Assembly: GCA_028291265.1 (NCBI GenBank)
Contig: JAQGIK010000093.1
Coordinates: 29,303-93,302 of the forward strand
Direction: 5' to 3'
DNA length: 64,000 nt
Origin: Caulobacter sp.
GTDB lineage: Bacteria; Pseudomonadota; Alphaproteobacteria; Caulobacterales; Caulobacteraceae
The notes under the pieces were generated by a model that was given only the letters and a program-made list of their open reading frames with translations, did not search any database and was not told the origin of the DNA. The position numbers and the translations under genes were made by a program. Below, one piece after another: positions 34,111 to 43,020 of this stretch. Numbering within the stretch: position 1 is the stretch's first letter; every line of letters starts with the position of its first letter.

Positions 34111-36221
34111 TCGGCGTTCTCCATTGTCGTTTTTTGCTGGGGTTGGTCTGAGCCGGCGGCGTCGCGCAGGACGACCAGGGCGTCGACGCCGACGACGTCG
34201 CCGCGCCGCACCATCAGGGGGTTGATCTCGACGTCGCCGATGCGGTCGTCGTTCTGCAGGGCCCAGTCGCTAAGGCGCACGACGGCGTCGATGATGCCCT
34301 CGACATGGCCGTGGACCCCGGCGCGCTCGCCTCTGAGGCCGGCCCCGATAGCAAGCGAGTCGAGCATTTCCCCGGCCCGCTGGCGGTCGACCGGAACGCG
34401 GCCCCAGGCCCGCTCCTTGAGGAAGTCGGTGAATACCCCGCCCATGCCGAGGGTGACGTGCTTGCCGAACTGCGGGTCGCTGACGACGCCGAGCAGCAGT
34501 TCGGCGACGGCGCCGCGCACGGCCGGCTGGACGACGATGGTCCCGCCGCCGTGGGCTTCGAGCTTGGCGCGGACGTCGTCGAAGGCGTCGCGCAGCGCCT
34601 GTTCGTTGCCGAGGTCCAGCTTGACCAGGCCAAGGCCACTCTTGTGGCCGGTCCCGGGCAGGATGCCCTTGAGCACGATGGGATAGCCGAAGGCGCGGGC
34701 CGCCGCCTCCAGCTCGCCGAGGTTGGCGACCGGGCGGGTCTCGATCATCGGCAGGCCGGCGTCGCGCAGGGCGGCGAGCGCATCCAGTTCACCCATCAGG
34801 CGGAGCGGCGGGCCGGCGTGGACCTCTTCCGCCGGCCGGGGCCGGTCGGCCTCGCCCGTGGTGTCGAGCACGCTGCGGACGATCTCGTAGACGCGCTCGC
34901 TGTCCTCGACCAAAGCGATGTTCGCCTTGGCCAGCGCCTCCCGCGAGATGGCCGAAACCGGCGCGCCGACGATGACCGGGATGCCCTTGGCCTGGGCCAG
35001 GTAGAGGCCGGCAAGCGTGTTCTCGTAGGACTCCGGCTTCACCAGCGTCGTCGAGGTCATGAAGATCAGGTAGTCGACGTCCGGCTCCGAGGCCGGGATC
35101 TCGATGAAGGGGACGAAGGCGCCGGGCTTCATGCCCATGGTGGTCGGATCGACCGGATTGACCGGGGCGCAGATGGGGATCATCGCCCGCATGGCGTCCT
35201 GGGCTTGCTCGCTCATGACGGCCAGCGGAATGCCGAGTTCCGAGCATCGGTCGGCGGCCAGGGTGCAGTCGCCGCCGGAGGGGGCCAGGATCAGGGCCCT
35301 GCCCTTCAGCCGGCCGACACGGGACAGCAGCGAGGTGACGTCGCAGGCTTCCTGCACCGACTTGACGCGGATGGCGCCGGCTTCCTTGAGCAGCAGGTCG
35401 ACGAAAACGTCCTTCGAAGCCGTGGCGCCGGTGTGGGTCGCCGCCGTCCGGGCCCCGGCCTCGGTGCGGCCGCTCTTCAGAACGACGACTTCCTTGCCGG
35501 CCGCCCTTGCGCCCATGATCGCCTGGCGCATGGCCTCGGGCGGGCCGAGGGTCTCCAGATAGAGCAGGATGACGCGGGTGGTCTCCCGCGAGGCCAGGTA
35601 TTCGACCAGGGCGGCCTGGCCGATGTCGACCGAGTTGCCGATGGTGACCATGACGTCGAGGCCGGTGCCGGTCGCCGAGACGCCGTTGGCCAGCCGGGCC
35701 GACACCGAGCCGCTCTGGCCGGCGATCGACACCGGCCCCGGCGTGACGGCCGGCAGGTTCAGGGTCGAGGCGCCGATGTTGTCGCGGAAGTTGATGAAGC
35801 CCAGGCAGTTGGGACCGATGACCCGGATGCCTGTGTGGGCGATGGTGGCGCGCAGGTCGCGGTCGAGATCGGCCCCCTCGGCGCCGATCTCCGAAAAGCC
35901 CGAGGCGAAGATGGTGGCCAGTTTGACGCCGGCGGCGGCGGCGTCGGCCAGGGCCGCGCTGACCGACTCGGCCGGCACCACGATCAGGGCGTGGTCGACG
36001 GGCCCCTCAGCCTCGCCGAGCGAGGTGACGGTCTGGCGGCCGGCGATTTCCTGCGGCCGCTGGCTGACGAAGACCAGGTTGCCGTCGTACCCTCGGGCCG
36101 TCATCCGGCCGATCAGCAATTGGCCCATGGCGGCGGCGCGGTTGGTGGCCCCGTAGATGGCCATGCCACGGGGGGAAAATCCCGCATCGAGTGTGTTCTT
36201 GAGATCGTTATCGAGCTGCAT
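34107..36221 (-). CDS. NDP-forming acyl-CoA synthetase family protein
   Basis: A 704-residue protein of the ADP-forming acetyl-CoA synthetase family. Domains in order: CoA-binding Rossmann-like domain (about 10-140, with IGPNCLGFIN), succinyl-CoA-ligase-like domains (about 150-470, with the phosphorylated-His motif at His263 in ATHTGATAS), and an ATP-grasp domain (about 480-690, with GYPIVLKGILPGTGHKS and DVEINPLMV). It would activate a carboxylic acid to its CoA thioester using ATP or GTP and phosphate release. It is the first gene of the catabolic operon; a GGATCC-N6-GGATCC operator lies 29-46 bases before the start. Confidence 0.9.
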   Translation of the reverse strand: MQLDNDLKNTLDAGFSPRGMAIYGATNRAAAMGQLLIGRMTARGYDGNLVFVSQRPQEIAGRQTVTSLGEAEGPVDHALIVVPAESVSAALADAAAAGVKLATIFASGFSEIGAEGADLDRDLRATIAHTGIRVIGPNCLGFINFRDNIGASTLNLPAVTPGPVSIAGQSGSVSARLANGVSATGTGLDVMVTIGNSVDIGQAALVEYLASRETTRVILLYLETLGPPEAMRQAIMGARAAGKEVVVLKSGRTEAGARTAATHTGATASKDVFVDLLLKEAGAIRVKSVQEACDVTSLLSRVGRLKGRALILAPSGGDCTLAADRCSELGIPLAVMSEQAQDAMRAMIPICAPVNPVDPTTMGMKPGAFVPFIEIPASEPDVDYLIFMTSTTLVKPESYENTLAGLYLAQAKGIPVIVGAPVSAISREALAKANIALVEDSERVYEIVRSVLDTTGEADRPRPAEEVHAGPPLRLMGELDALAALRDAGLPMIETRPVANLGELEAAARAFGYPIVLKGILPGTGHKSGLGLVKLDLGNEQALRDAFDDVRAKLEAHGGGTIVVQPAVRGAVAELLLGVVSDPQFGKHVTLGMGGVFTDFLKERAWGRVPVDRQRAGEMLDSLAIGAGLRGERAGVHGHVEGIIDAVVRLSDWALQNDDRIGDVEINPLMVRRGDVVGVDALVVLRDAAGSDQPQQKTTMENAE

Positions 36222-36249
36222 CGCTGCTTCCGTACGCCACCTTAGTTTT

Positions 36250-36267
36250 GGATCCTATTGTGGATCC
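36250..36267. promoter_or_regulatory. GGATCC-N6-GGATCC operator (2)
   Basis: GGATCC, TATTGT, GGATCC, placed just upstream of the acyl-CoA synthetase start on the minus strand, probably over its promoter. Confidence 0.7.
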
Positions 36268-36634
36268 GATAAGGTGTCAAACGGGTCGGAAGACCTTTCG
36301 ACGATGCTCGCCCCGCTTGATCCCGGCAGAGCGGGGCCGCCGTTTTTCAGTCGCGGGATGGCGAATCCGACCGGGCGCGGAGCGTCGCCCATGGCCATTC
36401 GCGCCGCGTCGCCTTGCCGACGGACGGCGCTTGGAGCACATCGTCGCGGGAACGGCTTCGCCGACAATCTAAGATTGACAACAGGTTGATCTTGCCCAAA
36501 GCAATGGATCCAAGTTTGGATCTGGTACTTTTTCAGGTGCGTTTCGGCGTCGATGTGCAACGGCGGCCAAGCGTGTCGCGACCAGACTTTGAAACGCACC
36601 GCCCACTCAGCTTCGCAGGACCCTTTTTCTCCGA
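36268..36634. promoter_or_regulatory. Intergenic region between catabolic operon and its regulator
   Basis: Non-coding gap between divergent genes. It contains operator 3 at 36506. The remaining sequence shows no gene-like frame with a ribosome site. Confidence 0.5.
36506..36523. promoter_or_regulatory. GGATCC-N6-GGATCT operator (3)
   Basis: GGATCC, AAGTTT, GGATCT, one mismatch in the second half. It lies 112-129 bases before the regulator gene and suggests autoregulation. Confidence 0.65.
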
Positions 36635-37318
36635 ATGACCCTCAGAGACACGGAAAACGAAGACATGTCGGACGTCGGCCCCGAGCGCAGCGCGAGTGAC
36701 CGGGTCGCCCGCTCGCTGCGGGAAGCCATCGCCCGCGGCCGCTTCCAGGCCGGCGAGAGGATGTATCAGGACGAGGTCGCCGCGGCCCTCGGCGTCAGCC
36801 GTCAGCCCGTGCGCCAGGCCTTCCAGCGGCTGCAGGCCGAGGGCCTGCTGACCGAGGCGCGGCCGGGCCGGCTGGTGGTCACCAAGATGACCCCCGACGA
36901 GGTCATCGACAACATCTCCATCCGTCTGGTGCTGGAGCCCCTGGCCGCCCGGCTGGCGGCCGAGAAGATCACCGAAAGCCAGATCGCCGAGCTGCGGCGC
37001 TACAACGAGCTGGTCCGCGACGACCTGCCCAACAAGGCCAACTGGAACTACGAGTTCCACAAGCTGATCGCCCAGGCCAGCGGCTCGAAGCTGCTGGCCC
37101 AGTTCATCGACCGTCTGTGGTCCGGCATGCCGCTCAGCCCGATGAGCGAGGCCCTGCTCGGCGACACGGCGCAGAAGTCGGCCCATTCGCACGACGAGAT
37201 GATCGACTGCTTCGTGCGGCGTGACGCCGACGGCGTCGAGGCCCTGATGCGCGACCACATCAGCCTGACCCTGGCCTTCCACGTGCGCCGCAACTCCAAG
37301 CGCATCGACTACGACTGA
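36635..37318 (+). CDS. GntR/FadR-subfamily transcriptional regulator
   Basis: A 227-residue regulator. An N-terminal winged helix-turn-helix (about 20-85) has LREAIARGRFQAGERMYQ and the recognition helix region LGVSRQPVRQAFQRLQAEGLL. A helical FCD ligand domain (about 95-220) has the metal or ligand positions FHKLIAQ, HSHDEMI and MRDHISLTL. FCD regulators usually bind carboxylates or acyl-CoA and release DNA when bound. An in-frame ATG at 36665 would remove 10 residues; neither start has a strong ribosome site. Its position at the centre of four GGATCC elements makes it the probable regulator of the whole acyl-CoA locus. Confidence 0.9.
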   Translation: MTLRDTENEDMSDVGPERSASDRVARSLREAIARGRFQAGERMYQDEVAAALGVSRQPVRQAFQRLQAEGLLTEARPGRLVVTKMTPDEVIDNISIRLVLEPLAARLAAEKITESQIAELRRYNELVRDDLPNKANWNYEFHKLIAQASGSKLLAQFIDRLWSGMPLSPMSEALLGDTAQKSAHSHDEMIDCFVRRDADGVEALMRDHISLTLAFHVRRNSKRIDYD

Positions 37319-37456
37319 TCGCGCCGGGCGCCGGCCGACCCGGCCCCCGCCGCTTCCACGCCCAACGCCCACCCCCTCGCCAACGCGACCGCCGACCGGC
37401 GGATCGCGGCCTTTCGGCTGTCCGAACGGGCGAGACCCTTCCCCATCGTTAATTTC

Positions 37457-37486
37457 GGATCCAAAGATGGCGGATGTTTTGGATCC
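37457..37486. promoter_or_regulatory. Two single GGATCC half-operators
   Basis: GGATCC occurs at 37457-37462 and 37481-37486, 24 bases apart (two 12-base periods). The position 12 bases after the first reads GGCGGA, a degenerate repeat. They probably extend the array that ends with the double site at 37504. Confidence 0.5.
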
Positions 37487-37490
37487 ATAG

Positions 37491-37521
37491 TTGACAGCGT
37501 TTTGGATCCGTATAAGGATCC
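37491..37521 (+). promoter_or_regulatory. TTGACA box overlapped by GGATCC-N6-GGATCC operator (4)
   Basis: TTGACA (37491-37496) resembles a sigma-70-type -35 box. The operator GGATCC, GTATAA, GGATCC covers 37504-37521 and so occupies the spacer and -10 area. Bound repressor would exclude RNA polymerase from this promoter of the TonB-dependent receptor. The exact -10 is not certain. Confidence 0.6.
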
Positions 37522-37754
37522 CATCATCGCAACCTAGATTGCCAAGGCACTATCTCCAACAGAAGGATCGCGCCCCGAGGAACTCCTCGTTCGCATCAAA
37601 GCACCCGTGCGTCCTTCGACGCGGCCTCACTCTATATCTGACCGGCTCGTCAAGCTCTGGCGGGTCGGCGTCCGTAAAGCTCGGGCGGAAATGACGTCGC
37701 TTAACTGGACCTGTTCCGTCAGCCATCACAAAAAAACAACATTAGGGGGTCAGC

Positions 37755-39893
37755 ATGACTAATCACAGCTTGGGCGGCATCCTGGTAGCGGCAACGCTTC
37801 TGGCGCCGGCGGCGGCCTTCGCCCAGAGCGAACCGGCCGATAGCCCGGCGACGCTCGAGGAGGTGATCGTCACCGCCCAGCGGCGCGAGGAAAAACTCAA
37901 GGACGTGCCGATCGCCATCACGGCGGTGACCAGCCAGCAGCTGCAGGAAACCGGCGTCAGCAGTTCGATGGCGCTGACCACCATCACCCCCGGCCTGAAC
38001 TTCGTCAGCCAGGGCGCCTACGCCCAGCCCACCATTCGCGGCATCGGCACGGCGATCACCGGCGCGGGCGCCGACGCCAACGTCGCCATCTACGTCGACG
38101 GCGTCTACCAGCCCAGCCAGGCCTCGAACGCCTTCGAGTTCAACAACGTCGAGCGCATCGAGGTGCTCAAGGGGCCGCAAGGCACGCTGTTCGGCCGCAA
38201 CGCCACCGGCGGGGCGATCAACATCACCACCAAGCAGCCCTCGTTCGACGCCAACGGCGAGATCAGCCTCGGGATCGGCAATTTCGAGGCCCGCTCGGCG
38301 GACCTCTATGTCACCGGTCCGCTGGGCGACAGGTTCGCCGCCGACCTGGCCATGCTCTACAAGGAGGACGAAGGCTACGTCTACAACATGCTCCACAAGG
38401 AGATGACGGGCAAAATCAACGCCTTCGGACTGCGCACCAAGCTGCTGTTCCAGGCGACCGACGACCTCAGCTTCGTCCTGACCGGCAACTTCAGCCGCAA
38501 CAGCAACAACGCCGCCTACCTGACCAAGCCGATCGACGGCAACCTGGCGCTGCTGACCAATCCCCTGGTCGTCATCCCCAAGGACGTCCTCAAGATCAAC
38601 AATGACACCGACCCGATTTCGCGGTCGACGAACCGCTCGGGCAGCCTGGTGGTCAAGTATGACATGGGCGCCGGCCTGCTGACCTCGACCAGCAGCTATT
38701 CGGAACTCGACGTCGAACTGCTGGTCGACAGCGACGTGACCAACCTGCCGACCTCGACCAACGACACCTTCCTGCCGCAGAAGACCTTCACCCAGGAATT
38801 CAACTACACCTCCAGCCTGGACGGTCCGCTCAACTTCACCGCCGGCCTGTTTTATTACGACGACGTCGCCGACCGCCGTAGCATCAACAGCAAGGGCGTC
38901 GGCGGGCCGATCACCCAGGACTTCTCGGTGACCGTGGCCACCCAGGCCGCCGCCGTCTACGGCGAGATCAACTACGACATCACCGACAGCTTCCGGGTGA
39001 TCGGCGGCCTGCGCTACAGCAGCGAACGCAAGCAGGCGGACGGCTCCTATACCGTCGGCCCGGCCACCGTTCTCGACTCCAGCGTCAAGTGGGACGCCTG
39101 GACGCCGCGGCTGTCGCTGCTGTGGAAGCTGACCGACCGGTCGAACGTCTACGCGACCTACAGCCGGGGCTTCAAGAGCGGCGCCTACAACACCACCACC
39201 CTGACCAGCCCGACCCCGGTCGACCCGGAATCGGTCGACGCCTTCGAGGTGGGCTTCAAGCACAGCGGCCCGCGCCTCGTGGCCAACATGTCGATGTTCT
39301 ACTACGATTACAAAGACATCCAGGTCTCGGTGCAGACCAAGATCAACAACATCACCACCGGCATCTACCAGAACGCCGCGACGGCCAAGATCTACGGCAT
39401 CGACGGTGACGTCACCGCGCTGTTCAACGAAAACTGGAAGCTGCGGGTCGGCGCCGCCTACACCCACGCCCAGTACGACGAGTGGACCAACGCCCTGATC
39501 ACCACCCCGCTGCCCAACGGCTTCGGCAACAGCCAGGCGACCGGCGACGCCAGCGGCAACAACATGATCCGCACGCCCGAATGGATGATCAACAGCACCC
39601 TCGCCTACAACACCGACGTCGGCTACGGGCACATCGATATCTCGGGGACGGTGTCCTACAACAGCGGCTTCTTCATCGACCCGGGCAACAACTTCGAACA
39701 CCCGGCCTACACGCTGTTCAACGCCCAACTGGCCTGGACCAGCCCCGATGAGAAGTATCGGCTGGAGTTCTGGGGCCGGAACCTGACCGACGAACTCTAC
39801 TACGTCTACTCGACCGCCTCCCCCGCCGGCTACACGGGCGCCATCCAGCGTCCCCGCTCGTTCGGCGTCACCCTGACCCGCAGCTTCGACTAA
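37755..39893 (+). CDS. TonB-dependent outer-membrane receptor
   Basis: A 712-residue receptor. It has a signal peptide (about 1-23, ending AAAFAQ), a TonB box-like LEEVIVTAQRREE (about 34-46), and a plug domain with DVPIAITAVTSQQLQETG, TIRGIG and VERIEVLKGPQGTLFGRNATGG. A 22-strand-type barrel follows, ending with an aromatic-rich C-terminus (TLTRSFD). This plug type is common in receptors of Caulobacterales and Sphingomonadales that import diverse carbon sources. It lies in the GGATCC regulon, so it is likely to import the acid, or its precursor, that the neighbouring operons degrade. A hairpin terminator follows at 39911. Confidence 0.93.
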   Translation: MTNHSLGGILVAATLLAPAAAFAQSEPADSPATLEEVIVTAQRREEKLKDVPIAITAVTSQQLQETGVSSSMALTTITPGLNFVSQGAYAQPTIRGIGTAITGAGADANVAIYVDGVYQPSQASNAFEFNNVERIEVLKGPQGTLFGRNATGGAINITTKQPSFDANGEISLGIGNFEARSADLYVTGPLGDRFAADLAMLYKEDEGYVYNMLHKEMTGKINAFGLRTKLLFQATDDLSFVLTGNFSRNSNNAAYLTKPIDGNLALLTNPLVVIPKDVLKINNDTDPISRSTNRSGSLVVKYDMGAGLLTSTSSYSELDVELLVDSDVTNLPTSTNDTFLPQKTFTQEFNYTSSLDGPLNFTAGLFYYDDVADRRSINSKGVGGPITQDFSVTVATQAAAVYGEINYDITDSFRVIGGLRYSSERKQADGSYTVGPATVLDSSVKWDAWTPRLSLLWKLTDRSNVYATYSRGFKSGAYNTTTLTSPTPVDPESVDAFEVGFKHSGPRLVANMSMFYYDYKDIQVSVQTKINNITTGIYQNAATAKIYGIDGDVTALFNENWKLRVGAAYTHAQYDEWTNALITTPLPNGFGNSQATGDASGNNMIRTPEWMINSTLAYNTDVGYGHIDISGTVSYNSGFFIDPGNNFEHPAYTLFNAQLAWTSPDEKYRLEFWGRNLTDELYYVYSTASPAGYTGAIQRPRSFGVTLTRSFD

Positions 39894-39910
39894 ACTGCCT
39901 CCCGGGCCCT

Positions 39911-39948
39911 GAGGCGCGTGCGCGCAGTGCGCATGCGCCTCGCCTTTT
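39911..39948 (+). terminator. Hairpin terminator or attenuator after the receptor gene
   Basis: A long GC stem (GAGGCGC pairs with GCGCCTC, with inner GTGCGC and GCGCAT arms) spans 39911-39941 and is followed by GCC and four T residues. It lies between the receptor and the MFS gene; with only four T residues it may let part of transcription pass to the genes downstream. Confidence 0.65.
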
Positions 39949-39977
39949 CTGTACCGTCCACTGTTCAGAGCCATCGC

Positions 39978-41312
39978 ATGACCGACGACACAGCGCCGAA
40001 GGCCGCCGTTCCCAAGGTTCCGCTGAATTCCTGGTGGAGCGTCAGCCTGCTGCTGGTCCTCTACATCCTGTCGGTGATCGATCGCGGCGCCCTGACCATG
40101 ATGGTCGAGCCGATCAAGGCCGACCTGCACATCACCGACTTCCAGATGGCCCTGGTCCTGGGGCCGGCCTTCGCGATCTGCTACGCGACCCTGGGCATTC
40201 CTCTCGGCTGGGCGGCGGATCGCTTTCCGCGCCGCTGGGTGGTGTTCGCCGGGGTGTCGGTCTGGTCGCTGTCACTGACCCTGACCGGCCTGGCCCACAG
40301 CTTCCTTGGCCTGTTGGCCGGGCGGGTCGGGGTGGCGGTCGGCGAGGCCTCGCTGTCGCCCGCCGCCTATTCGCTGATCGGCGACAAGTTCCCCAAGGAG
40401 CGGCTGACCACGGCTCTCGGCGTCTATGGCATGGGGCCGAAGCTGGGCCTGGCCGCCTCCTACAGCATCGGGGCGATCATCATCACCCTGACCGCCCACA
40501 TGGGCGTCACCCACATCCCCGGCATCGGCGCGCTGCAGCCCTGGCAGATGGCGCTGGTGATGCTGGGACTGCCGGGCGTGCTGCTGGCGGCGCTGGTCTT
40601 CACCATCACCGAGCCGTCGCGCACGCGGGCGGAAACGGCGGCCCCGCGCGCCAGCCTTCTGCCCTACCTGATCAAGGACTGGCGGGCCCTGCTGCCGATC
40701 TTCCTCGGCTTCACCCTGGCCAATATCTGCGGCCAGGCGCTGCAGCAGTGGGTGCCGACCTTCCTGACCCGGCGGTTCGACCTGGAGGCGGCGCAGTACG
40801 CGCCGGTGATGAGCGCGCTGAGCTTCGTGGCCGCGCTGACGGTGCTCTTCAAGGGGATCATCGTCGACTGGCTGTACCGGCGGGGCGTCAAGGACGCCCA
40901 CATCCGCTTCTACACCTGGCTGCTGGCGGTCACGATCGTGCCGCTGACCGCCGCCTTCTTCGTCAGCCAGCTCTGGCTGTTCTACGTCTGTATCGCCTTC
41001 GCCTTCATCGGCACCCTGTCCTTCCTGGTCTACGCGGTCGCCGCCCTGCAGATGCTCGGCCCGCCCGAACTGCGCGGCCAGCTGTCAGCCGTGCTGCTGC
41101 TCTGCGTCTCCGGCATCTCGCCGTCGATCAGCCCGGTGCTGGTCGGCGCCCTGACCGACTTCGTCTTCCAGGACGACGCCGCCATCGGGACGTCCATGGC
41201 CATCGTCTGCGTCGGAGCCCTGGTCGCGGCGCTGATCACCCTGCGTCTGGCCCTGAAGCCGATCCGCGATGCGCTGGCCCGGCGGCAGGCGGAGGACGGC
41301 GTCGATGCCTGA
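39978..41312 (+). CDS. MFS transporter (anion:cation symporter-like)
   Basis: A 444-residue major facilitator with 12 hydrophobic helices. The first helix carries LYILSVIDRGALTMMVEPI, and the loop GWAADRFPRRWVVFAG matches the conserved superfamily loop. It resembles the spinster-like or organic-acid MFS carriers common beside TonB receptors. The ATG at 39978 is chosen since an earlier in-frame ATG at 39918 lies within the terminator hairpin. The ribosome site is weak. It is followed by an SDR gene with 8 bases of overlap, so it starts a four-gene plus-strand operon. Confidence 0.88.
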   Translation: MTDDTAPKAAVPKVPLNSWWSVSLLLVLYILSVIDRGALTMMVEPIKADLHITDFQMALVLGPAFAICYATLGIPLGWAADRFPRRWVVFAGVSVWSLSLTLTGLAHSFLGLLAGRVGVAVGEASLSPAAYSLIGDKFPKERLTTALGVYGMGPKLGLAASYSIGAIIITLTAHMGVTHIPGIGALQPWQMALVMLGLPGVLLAALVFTITEPSRTRAETAAPRASLLPYLIKDWRALLPIFLGFTLANICGQALQQWVPTFLTRRFDLEAAQYAPVMSALSFVAALTVLFKGIIVDWLYRRGVKDAHIRFYTWLLAVTIVPLTAAFFVSQLWLFYVCIAFAFIGTLSFLVYAVAALQMLGPPELRGQLSAVLLLCVSGISPSISPVLVGALTDFVFQDDAAIGTSMAIVCVGALVAALITLRLALKPIRDALARRQAEDGVDA

Positions 41313-42087
41313 CAACCTCTTCGACCTGACCGGCAAGGTCGCGCTGATCGCCGGCGGCACCCGGGGCATCGGGTTTGGCATGGCGCAGGCCCTGGCCCGC
41401 TCCGGCGCCGACGTCGTGGTCTGGGGCACGGATGCCGCGCGGGCCGCCGAGGCCGCCAAAGCGTTGCAGGCCTTCGGCGTCCGGGCCCTTGGCCAGGGCG
41501 TCGATGTCGCCGACGAGCAGGCGGTCGATACCGCCATGCTGGCGGCGGCGGACACGATGGGCCGGATCGATATGGTGGTGGCCAACGCCGCCGCGCCGCG
41601 CGGCACCGCGCCCTTCGCCGAGTTTCCCACCGACCTCTACCGCCGCACCCTGGCGGTCGGGCTGGACGGCGCCTTCTACACCCTGCGGGCCGCCTGCCGA
41701 CACATGGTGCAGCGGGCCAAGGCCGGCGATCCCGGCGGGTCGGTGGTCGGGGTCTCCTCGCTGGTGGCGCTGACCGGCGGGGCCGGCAACGAGGCCTACG
41801 GGGCCTGCAAGGCGGCGATGCTGGCGATGACCAGGTCGATCGCCTCGGAGTACGCCCGCTACGGCATCCGCGGCAACGCCATCATCCCGGGCTGGATCGA
41901 CACCGAACGAACCGCCGCCCTGCGCGCCAATCCCTCGGTCGAGGAGAAGGTCACGCCGCGCATCCCGATGCGGCGCTGGGGCCGGCCGGACGATTTCGGC
42001 GGGATCGCCGTCTACCTGGCGTCGGACCTGTCGGCCTACCACACCGGGGACATGTTCATCATCGACGGCGGCTACGCGGTGTTCTGA
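41305..42087 (+). CDS. Short-chain dehydrogenase/reductase
   Basis: A 260-residue classical SDR. The cofactor motif GGTRGIG is at 17-23, the NAAA motif at 94-97, the catalytic Ser at 151-152, and Tyr165 and Lys169 in the YxxxK motif (AYGACKAAM). The C-terminal PMRRWGRPDDFGGIAVYLASDLS block is typical. It would oxidise or reduce a hydroxyl or keto group of a pathway intermediate. The ATG at 41305 has GGAGG upstream; the longer frame start at 41269 lies inside the MFS gene. Confidence 0.92.
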   Translation: MPDNLFDLTGKVALIAGGTRGIGFGMAQALARSGADVVVWGTDAARAAEAAKALQAFGVRALGQGVDVADEQAVDTAMLAAADTMGRIDMVVANAAAPRGTAPFAEFPTDLYRRTLAVGLDGAFYTLRAACRHMVQRAKAGDPGGSVVGVSSLVALTGGAGNEAYGACKAAMLAMTRSIASEYARYGIRGNAIIPGWIDTERTAALRANPSVEEKVTPRIPMRRWGRPDDFGGIAVYLASDLSAYHTGDMFIIDGGYAVF

Positions 42088-42127
42088 CACCGCCTGGCCG
42101 CCCTTTGCGTATTGGAAGGGCTGGGGC

Positions 42128-43003
42128 TTGGAATTCGTGAGTTTGAAGTACCGGGTCGAGGACGGCGTGGCGGTCATTACGCTGGCCCGTCCCGACCGCA
42201 TGAACGCCTTCAACAGCCGGATGCTGGCCGAGCTGGTCGCCGCCATCGACGCGACCGACGCCGACGATGCGGTCAAGGCGGTGATCGTCACCGGCGAGGG
42301 CCGGGCCTTCTGCGCCGGGGCCGACATGGGCTCGGGCGCCGCCACCTTCGACCGCAGCGACAACCTCGACCCGATCCGCGAGGCCGGCAAGGTCGGCGAC
42401 ATCTACCGCGACGGCGGCGGCCGGGTGACGATGCGGATCTTCGACAGCCTCAAGCCGATGATCGCCGCCGTCAACGGCGCGGCGGTGGGGGTCGGGGTCA
42501 CCATGCAGCTGGCCATGGATATCCGGCTGGCCTCGACCGAGGCCAGGTTCGGCTTCGTGTTCGGGCGGCGCGGCATCACCCCGGAGGCCGCCTCCAGCTG
42601 GTTTCTGCCGCGGCTGGTCGGCATGCAGACGGCGCTGGAGTGGTGCTATTCGGGCCGCGTGTTTCCGGCCCAGGAAGCTCTCGACCGCGGCTTGGTCCGC
42701 TCGCTGCACGCGCCCGAGGACCTGATGCCGGCGGCCATGGCCCTGGCCCGCGAGTTCGCCGACAACGCCTCGTCCGTCTCCCTGGCCCTGACCCGCCAAA
42801 TGATGTGGCGGAATGCCGGGGCCGGCCACCCGATGGCTGCCCACCGGGCCGACAGCCGGGCCATCCAGTATTGCGGCCAGTCGGCCGACGCCAGGGAGGG
42901 TGTCGCCGCCTTCCTCGAGAAACGCCCGCCACGGTTTCCCAACGCCGTCAGTCGCGACCTGCCGGACATCTGGCCCGGCGTCACGGCTCCCGAGTTCAGC
43001 TGA
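42128..43003 (+). CDS. Enoyl-CoA hydratase/isomerase family protein
   Basis: A 291-residue crotonase. VAVITLARPDRMNAFNSRM, the oxyanion-hole block GRAFCAGADMGSG, and VNGAAVGVGVTMQLAMDIRLAS (second oxyanion block) are clear, followed by GFVFGRRGITPEAASSWFLPR with the catalytic Glu position. It probably hydrates or isomerises an enoyl-CoA. The start codon is uncertain: TTG at 42128 has GGAAGGG upstream; GTG at 42137 is an alternative. It is distinct from the crotonase at 28476. Confidence 0.9.
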   Translation: MEFVSLKYRVEDGVAVITLARPDRMNAFNSRMLAELVAAIDATDADDAVKAVIVTGEGRAFCAGADMGSGAATFDRSDNLDPIREAGKVGDIYRDGGGRVTMRIFDSLKPMIAAVNGAAVGVGVTMQLAMDIRLASTEARFGFVFGRRGITPEAASSWFLPRLVGMQTALEWCYSGRVFPAQEALDRGLVRSLHAPEDLMPAAMALAREFADNASSVSLALTRQMMWRNAGAGHPMAAHRADSRAIQYCGQSADAREGVAAFLEKRPPRFPNAVSRDLPDIWPGVTAPEFS

Positions 43004-43020
43004 TCCGGACCTGCAAGTTC

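Larger units (their letters stand above)
37319..37754. promoter_or_regulatory. Long promoter and leader region of the TonB-dependent receptor
   Basis: This 436-base gap holds GGATCC elements at 37457 and 37481 (single) and 37504 (double), plus a TTGACA at 37491-37496 directly before the double element. The leader from about 37540 to 37750 has no convincing gene. A ribosome site (AGGGGGTC) precedes the receptor start. Confidence 0.6.

Noticed and set aside
34305..36245. 646-codon open frame on the plus strand
   Set aside because: It is antisense to the NDP-forming acyl-CoA synthetase and has no domain.
37719..40130. 803-codon open frame on the minus strand
   Set aside because: It is antisense to the TonB-dependent receptor and shows only low-complexity Val/Gly/Asp composition typical of shadow frames.
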